11,100 nucleotides of DNA from Bacteroides_E sp964583185 (GTDB lineage: Bacteria > Bacteroidota > Bacteroidia > Bacteroidales > Bacteroidaceae), in NCBI GenBank assembly GCA_964583185.1, contig CAZOVL010000090.1, forward strand, positions 1 through 11,100, in the 5' to 3' direction. Of this stretch, positions 7,562-11,100 are shown one piece after another (within the stretch, counting starts at the first letter, position 1; each line of letters begins with the position of its first letter). Below the pieces are notes generated by a model. The model saw only the letters and a program-made list of their open reading frames with translations, had not been told where the DNA came from and made no database searches. Position numbers and translations under genes: made by a program.

Positions 7562-7626
7562 TAAAGATACAACAAAGTGAGTTCTTATGCACTTTATTAT
7601 AAAGCAAAATAATAATTGACAAAGTG
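7562..7626 (-). promoter_or_regulatory. Inverted repeats and weak -7 box upstream of the DUF6621-lysR-yeiH operon
   Basis: On the minus strand TATCTTTA (7569-7562) matches TAnnTTTG at all but the last base and lies about 36 bases before the ATG. Just upstream are AAAGTG (7574-7579) and CACTTT (7590-7595), inverted with a 10-base centre, and the 13-base palindrome CTTTAT-T-ATAAAG (7592-7604). A second copy of CAAAGTG lies at 7620-7626. No convincing -33 TTG is present. The arrangement looks like an operator over a weak promoter, but in AT-rich DNA such repeats may be chance. Confidence 0.35.
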
Positions 7627-7649
7627 GCAGAAAACAAAGAAGATCGTTA

Positions 7650-7850
7650 CTAGCTATTTTTTCTTATAAAAACAGCTAATAACAAGGAATATCTAGAAAG
7701 AGAAAAAGAAACCATCAATCTTTTTATTTTTCGCCTATTAAAAACGACTTTATAGCCTCTTTTACTCAACAGATAAAAACAATATAATAATTTGATTATC
7801 AACATAAAAAAGAATAACAACAACCACATATTATACAGCATAAAGCCCAT
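7650..7850 (-). CDS. Doubtful 66-residue membrane-like small ORF
   Basis: The frame starts at ATG 7850-7848 and ends at 7650. It encodes one strongly hydrophobic segment (about residues 5-28) followed by a Lys/Arg-rich tail with RRKIKR near 39-44. That layout could be a single-pass small membrane protein. However, the composition is what AT-rich noncoding DNA gives by chance, there is no TAnnTTTG box close upstream, and I recognise no family. It is listed only because no other gene overlaps it. Confidence 0.15.
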   Translation of the reverse strand: MGFMLYNMWLLLFFFMLIIKLLYCFYLLSKRGYKVVFNRRKIKRLMVSFSLSRYSLLLAVFIRKNS

Positions 7851-7882
7851 TATAAATTAAAACGTACTAAACCTGATATTTA

Positions 7883-7963
7883 TCGGTCTAGGACCGAAGG
7901 CTTGTCGGTCTAGGACTGAAGGGTGCTCGGTCTAAGACCGAAGGGGGTTGGGTCTAGGACCGA
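7883..7963. repeat. Four-copy 22-base tandem array of a 15-base palindrome
   Basis: Units begin at 7883, 7905, 7927 and 7949, an exact 22-base period. Each unit carries a near-perfect palindrome TCGGTC-TAG-GACCGA, followed in the first three by AGG or GGG and a variable tail. Unit 2 has ACTGA for ACCGA, unit 3 has TAA for the TAG centre, and unit 4 begins TGGGTC. The array is clearly richer in G+C than its surroundings and contains three CTAG tetranucleotides. It could be an array of protein-binding sites on one DNA face (22 bases is about two turns), a REP-like extragenic palindrome cluster or a slippage-prone repeat. The 7-base gaps between palindromes rule out a CRISPR. Confidence 0.9.
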
Positions 7964-8101
7964 GTTGATACTACTTTTAAGTAAGGAGTATTTTTTAATG
8001 CTCTTCTTTCTTTTTTATGAATAAAACAAGATCTTGACTACCCATAAAGCAGACAGTTTGGCAGCATAAAATTGAATATAAAAGACAAAACAGCCTCTAA
8101 C

Positions 8102-8109
8102 TATTTTTG
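8102..8109 (+). promoter_or_regulatory. Candidate -7 promoter element of clpB
   Basis: TATTTTTG fits the Bacteroidetes TAnnTTTG consensus and would start transcription near 8112, leaving a leader of about 66 bases. The nearest upstream TTG (8072-8074) is about six bases too far for a standard -33 element, so the promoter is weak or uses another feature. No CIRCE repeat or other known heat-shock operator is visible. Confidence 0.45.
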
Positions 8110-8178
8110 GTAAACTGTTTGCTCCTTAAAGTATAGAGATTAAAAGAACACAAAGAAACAAGTTAATATAGATACAAT

Positions 8179-10773
8179 ATGAATTTTAATAATTACACAA
8201 TCAAATCACAAGAGGCCGTTCAAGCTGCAGTAAATGCTGCACAAAGCAATGGTCAGCAAGTGATTGAACCGACACACTTGCTTTTGGGCATTATGAAAGT
8301 GGGCGAAAATGTAACCCCTTTCATATTCCAAAAATTAGGTTTAAATGATCAGCAAATTCAAAGAATTGTAGAGCAAGAAGTATCTTCTTACCCTAAAGTA
8401 TCGGGTGGGAATCCATATATGAGTTCCTCTTTAAACGACGTTTTTCAAAAAGCACTGCAAATTGCCAGTGACATGAAAGATGAGTTTGTATCATTGGAAC
8501 ATCTGCTTATATCTCTATTCTTGGTGAAAAGTAATGCTTCTACCATACTAAAAGATGCAGGAGTAAATGAAAAAAGTCTGCGTGCAGCTATTGATGATTT
8601 GCGTCAAGGACAACGTGTAACTTCACAATCGAGTGAGGATACGTATCAGTCTCTTGAAAAATATGCAACCAATTTAATAGCAGAGGCTCGTAACGGTAAA
8701 TTAGATCCCGTTATTGGACGAGATGAAGAGATACGTAGGGTGTTGCAGATTTTAAGTAGACGGACAAAAAACAACCCTATATTAATAGGTGAACCCGGAA
8801 CAGGAAAAACAGCCATTGTTGAGGGATTGGCCAATCGTATTTTACGAGGTGACGTACCCGAGAATCTAAAGAACAAACAAATTTATTCTTTAGATATGGG
8901 AGCTTTAGTTGCCGGAGCAAAATACAAAGGAGAATTTGAGGAACGACTTAAATCGGTAATCAATGAAGTTACTCAGTCCGAGGGAAACATCATCCTCTTT
9001 ATTGATGAGATTCATACTCTTGTGGGTGCCGGTAAAGGAGATGGTGCAATGGATGCAGCAAACATATTAAAACCGGCATTAGCTAGAGGGGAATTACGCA
9101 GCATTGGAGCAACAACTTTAGATGAATATCAAAAATATTTTGAAAAAGACAAAGCATTGGAGCGTCGTTTCCAAGTAGTACAAGTGGATGAACCGGACAC
9201 GTTAAGCAGTATCTCTATTTTAAGAGGACTAAAGGAACGTTATGAAAATCATCACCACGTACGTATTCAGGATGATGCTATCATTGCAGCGGTTGAATTA
9301 AGTAGTCGCTACATCACCGATCGTTTCCTACCCGATAAGGCCATTGACCTTATGGACGAAGCGGCAGCTAAGTTGCGTATGGAGATTGACTCTGTTCCTG
9401 AAGAGCTAGATGAAATCTCACGTAAAATTATGCAACTCGAAATTGAACGTGAAGCTATAAAACGTGAGAAAGATGAACCTAAATTGGAGAAACTAGGCAA
9501 AGAATTGGCCGAGTTAAAAGAGGAGGAGAAATCTTTCAAAGCTAAATGGGAAAACGAAAAAGGATTAATCAATCAAATTCAACAGAATAAGGTTGAAATT
9601 GAAAACTTGAAGTTTGAAGCTGAACGTGCTGAGCGTGAAGGCGATTACGGAAAAGTAGCCGAAATTCGTTATGGCAAACTACAACAACTGAATGAAGAGA
9701 TTGAGGAGACTCAAAAAGAGCTTCACAGAATGCAAGGAGACCGTGCGATGATTAAAGAAGAGGTAGACTCAGAAGACATAGCAGAAGTGGTATCTCGTTG
9801 GACAGGTATTCCGGTAAATAAAATGCTTCAAAGTGAAAAAGATAAATTAGTTCACTTGGAAGATGAATTGGAGAAACGTGTCGTTGGTCAACACGAGGCC
9901 ATTGAAGCCGTATCCGATGCAGTAAGACGGAGTCGTGCAGGCCTTCAAGACCCTAAGCGCCCAATAGGTTCCTTTATATTTTTAGGAACTACCGGTGTAG
10001 GTAAAACGGAATTAGCCAAAGCACTAGCCGAGTTTTTATTTGATGATGAATCCATGATGACTCGTATTGACATGAGTGAATATCAGGAGAAACATAGTGT
10101 ATCTCGTTTAGTTGGAGCACCTCCCGGGTATGTAGGTTATGACGAAGGAGGACAATTAACAGAGGCCATCAGACGTAAACCCTACTCTGTTGTATTATTC
10201 GATGAGATTGAAAAAGCTCACCCTGATGTGTTTAATATCTTGCTACAAGTGTTAGATGATGGACGGTTGACGGATAATAAAGGTAGAGTGGTCAACTTCA
10301 AAAACACTATCATTATTATGACCTCTAATTTGGGTAGTAGTTACATCCAAAGTCAGATGGAAAAATTGAGAGGAGATCATAAAGAGGGTATCATTGAAGA
10401 GACTAAGCTACAAGTAATGGAGATGTTAAAGAAAACCATTCGTCCAGAATTTCTTAACCGTATTGATGAAACCATAATGTTCTTGCCATTAACACAAGAA
10501 GAGATTAAACAAGTAGTATTGCTTCAAGTGAAAGCGGTGAAAGAGAGATTACAGGAAAATGGAGTTCAGCTTAACTTAACCGATGCAGCTATTGACTTCT
10601 TGGCTCAAGAGGGTTATAACCCTGAATTTGGAGCTCGTCCGGTAAAACGTGCTATTCAACGTTTCTTATTGAACGACTTATCCAAGAAACTGTTGGCTGA
10701 CGAAGTAGATCGAAACAAACCGATTACTGTAGATGCAACTCGTGAACACTTGACTTTTAGTTCCCAAGGATAA
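8179..10773 (+). CDS. clpB: ATP-dependent disaggregase ClpB
   Basis: This is a complete 864-residue Hsp100 chaperone, the usual length. In the cytosol it forms hexamers that pull aggregated proteins through a central pore with help from DnaK. Domains in order: N-terminal Clp-N repeats (1-145); AAA-1 with Walker A GEPGTGKT (204-211), Walker B ILFIDEIH (272-279) and pore loop GAKYKGEF (246-253); coiled-coil middle domain, rich in Glu/Lys (about 405-525), the hallmark separating ClpB from ClpA and ClpC; AAA-2 with Walker A GTTGVGKT (603-610), Walker B VVLFDEIEKAH (671-681) and pore loop GAPPGYVGYDE (647-657); and sensor-2 GARPVKRAI (818-826). All ATPase residues appear intact. Walker A-2 has Thr where many ClpB proteins have Pro (GPTGVGKT), which I believe is common in Bacteroidetes. 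No IGF/IGL ClpP-binding loop was noticed. It is monocistronic, with its own promoter and terminator. Confidence 0.98.
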   Translation: MNFNNYTIKSQEAVQAAVNAAQSNGQQVIEPTHLLLGIMKVGENVTPFIFQKLGLNDQQIQRIVEQEVSSYPKVSGGNPYMSSSLNDVFQKALQIASDMKDEFVSLEHLLISLFLVKSNASTILKDAGVNEKSLRAAIDDLRQGQRVTSQSSEDTYQSLEKYATNLIAEARNGKLDPVIGRDEEIRRVLQILSRRTKNNPILIGEPGTGKTAIVEGLANRILRGDVPENLKNKQIYSLDMGALVAGAKYKGEFEERLKSVINEVTQSEGNIILFIDEIHTLVGAGKGDGAMDAANILKPALARGELRSIGATTLDEYQKYFEKDKALERRFQVVQVDEPDTLSSISILRGLKERYENHHHVRIQDDAIIAAVELSSRYITDRFLPDKAIDLMDEAAAKLRMEIDSVPEELDEISRKIMQLEIEREAIKREKDEPKLEKLGKELAELKEEEKSFKAKWENEKGLINQIQQNKVEIENLKFEAERAEREGDYGKVAEIRYGKLQQLNEEIEETQKELHRMQGDRAMIKEEVDSEDIAEVVSRWTGIPVNKMLQSEKDKLVHLEDELEKRVVGQHEAIEAVSDAVRRSRAGLQDPKRPIGSFIFLGTTGVGKTELAKALAEFLFDDESMMTRIDMSEYQEKHSVSRLVGAPPGYVGYDEGGQLTEAIRRKPYSVVLFDEIEKAHPDVFNILLQVLDDGRLTDNKGRVVNFKNTIIIMTSNLGSSYIQSQMEKLRGDHKEGIIEETKLQVMEMLKKTIRPEFLNRIDETIMFLPLTQEEIKQVVLLQVKAVKERLQENGVQLNLTDAAIDFLAQEGYNPEFGARPVKRAIQRFLLNDLSKKLLADEVDRNKPITVDATREHLTFSSQG

Positions 10774-10795
10774 CTAGAATACATAAGTCATTAGT

Positions 10796-10835
10796 AAAAG
10801 GTAGTATTTGGAAATTTCCAAATACTACCTTTTTT
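10796..10835 (+). terminator. Perfect-palindrome terminator after clpB
   Basis: A perfect 38-base palindrome (10796-10833) has arms AAAAGGTAGTATTTGGAAA and its exact complement, followed by more T residues to 10835. The RNA would form a long hairpin closed near GAAATTTC and end in a U-run. It starts 22 bases after the clpB stop. The A-run on the left arm means it could also end transcripts entering on the minus strand. Confidence 0.88.
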
Positions 10836-10941
10836 GTTTTTATTGCACTCTTTCAGGAAAGAAATAAAACATTAGTTTCTTTTAAAAATAAAACAAGAAC
10901 CTAGAACCAGATAAAACCTGTGCTGCATTTAAGCAATTTGA

Positions 10942-11100
10942 GTCTTTAAGTTGTTGAAATTCTTGTTGTCTTATATCCTTCAGATAATGGATATCATGGG
11001 ACTGAAGCTTATTCTTAAATTCCCTCCGGTAGCAGAAATGCTATTACTGATGAAAGCTAAATTAGATGCTTCACGTTCATTATTATATGAAACCTCTCGT
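10942..11100 (+). pseudogene. Acyl-CoA dehydrogenase fragment, N-terminal part missing, runs off the window
   Basis: A frame open from 10942 (after TGA 10939-10941) to the window end contains ATG at 10987. From about 11017 it reads KFPPVAEMLLLMKAK followed by LDASRSLLYETSR. This strongly resembles the C-terminal helical domain of acyl-CoA dehydrogenases, which oxidise acyl-CoA to enoyl-CoA with FAD. In intact enzymes this segment comes several hundred residues in, after the flavin-binding domains, but here only the clpB terminator and about 100 unremarkable bases precede it. Residues just before it (MDIMGLKLI) fit the expected YAxxRxQFGKxI poorly. It is therefore probably a decayed or rearranged copy, or a join error in the assembly. 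A shortened functional protein is possible but less likely. The rest lies outside the window. Confidence 0.5.

Larger units (their letters stand above)
7527..8178. other. Divergent intergenic region between the DUF6621-like gene and clpB
   Basis: These 652 bases carry no convincing gene. They hold the inverted repeats near 7562-7626, a doubtful small frame at 7650-7850 on the minus strand, the four-copy palindromic array at 7883-7963 and the clpB -7 box at 8102-8109. Between the array and the promoter I see only a perfect 10-base palindrome CAAGATCTTG (8027-8036) and AT-rich sequence. No tRNA, riboswitch, CIRCE element (HrcA site) or clear factor-independent terminator is visible. Confidence 0.7.

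Noticed and set aside
7883..7963. Short regularly spaced repeats as a CRISPR array
   Set aside because: The period is only 22 bases, with about 7 bases between palindromes and part of that conserved. There are no spacer-length unique segments and no cas genes nearby.
8027..8036. Perfect 10-base palindrome CAAGATCTTG upstream of clpB
   Set aside because: It is a single short copy with no fixed relation to the promoter, so chance is a sufficient explanation.
8057..8076. Possible sigma-54 promoter (TTTGGCAGC...TTGA) upstream of clpB
   Set aside because: The GG and TTG elements are two bases too far apart for the strict -24/-12 spacing, and the -12 element lacks the C of TTGC.
9309..9572. Minus-strand 87-residue Ser-rich frame inside clpB
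   Set aside because: It is the reverse shadow of the Glu/Lys-rich coiled-coil coding sequence of ClpB.

Overview
This window looks like chromosomal DNA from a member of the Bacteroidales (Bacteroidota). The DNA is AT-rich and the genes lack clear Shine-Dalgarno sequences. Several promoters fit the Bacteroidetes -7 consensus TAnnTTTG. Two genes resemble families largely confined to this group (DUF4831-like and DUF6621-like), and the core proteins (RecA, ClpB with a GTTGVGKT second Walker A) have Bacteroidetes-type sequences. I cannot fix the genus. Most of the window is ordinary housekeeping sequence. No phage, transposon, CRISPR array, rRNA or tRNA was seen.

Layout, left to right. (1) 1-1957, + strand: the 3' part of a DUF4831-like gene, then a YghZ-type aldo/keto reductase 11 bases later, closed by a strong terminator at 2001-2038. 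(2) 2199-4879, + strand: a tight three-gene operon with a saccharopine-dehydrogenase-fold protein (probable carboxy(nor)spermidine synthase), a PrxQ/Bcp peroxiredoxin and RecA. The spacings are a 1-base overlap and 3 bases. A bidirectional terminator at 4905-4950 separates it from the convergent operon. (3) 7526-4972, - strand: a DUF6621-like protein, a LysR-type regulator and a YeiH-family membrane transporter. The transporter also has its own well-formed promoter, inside the upstream extension of its reading frame, and a LysR-type inverted repeat lies at the position expected for activator binding. (4) 7527-8178: a 652-base divergent intergenic region with a four-copy, 22-base-period palindromic tandem repeat, inverted repeats in front of the DUF6621-like gene, and the clpB promoter. 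(5) 8179-10773, + strand: full-length clpB, ending in a perfect 38-base palindromic terminator. (6) 10774-11100: the end of the window, with an acyl-CoA-dehydrogenase-like stretch that lacks its N-terminal two thirds.

Functionally, the recA operon joins DNA repair, thiol-based peroxide removal and polyamine synthesis, which suggests a shared stress or growth-linked programme (inference). The LysR-YeiH pair resembles the enterobacterial YeiE-YeiH arrangement linked to sulfite/sulfate handling. ClpB is the protein disaggregase. The least explained items are the 22-base palindrome array upstream of clpB and the acyl-CoA dehydrogenase remnant at the right edge.
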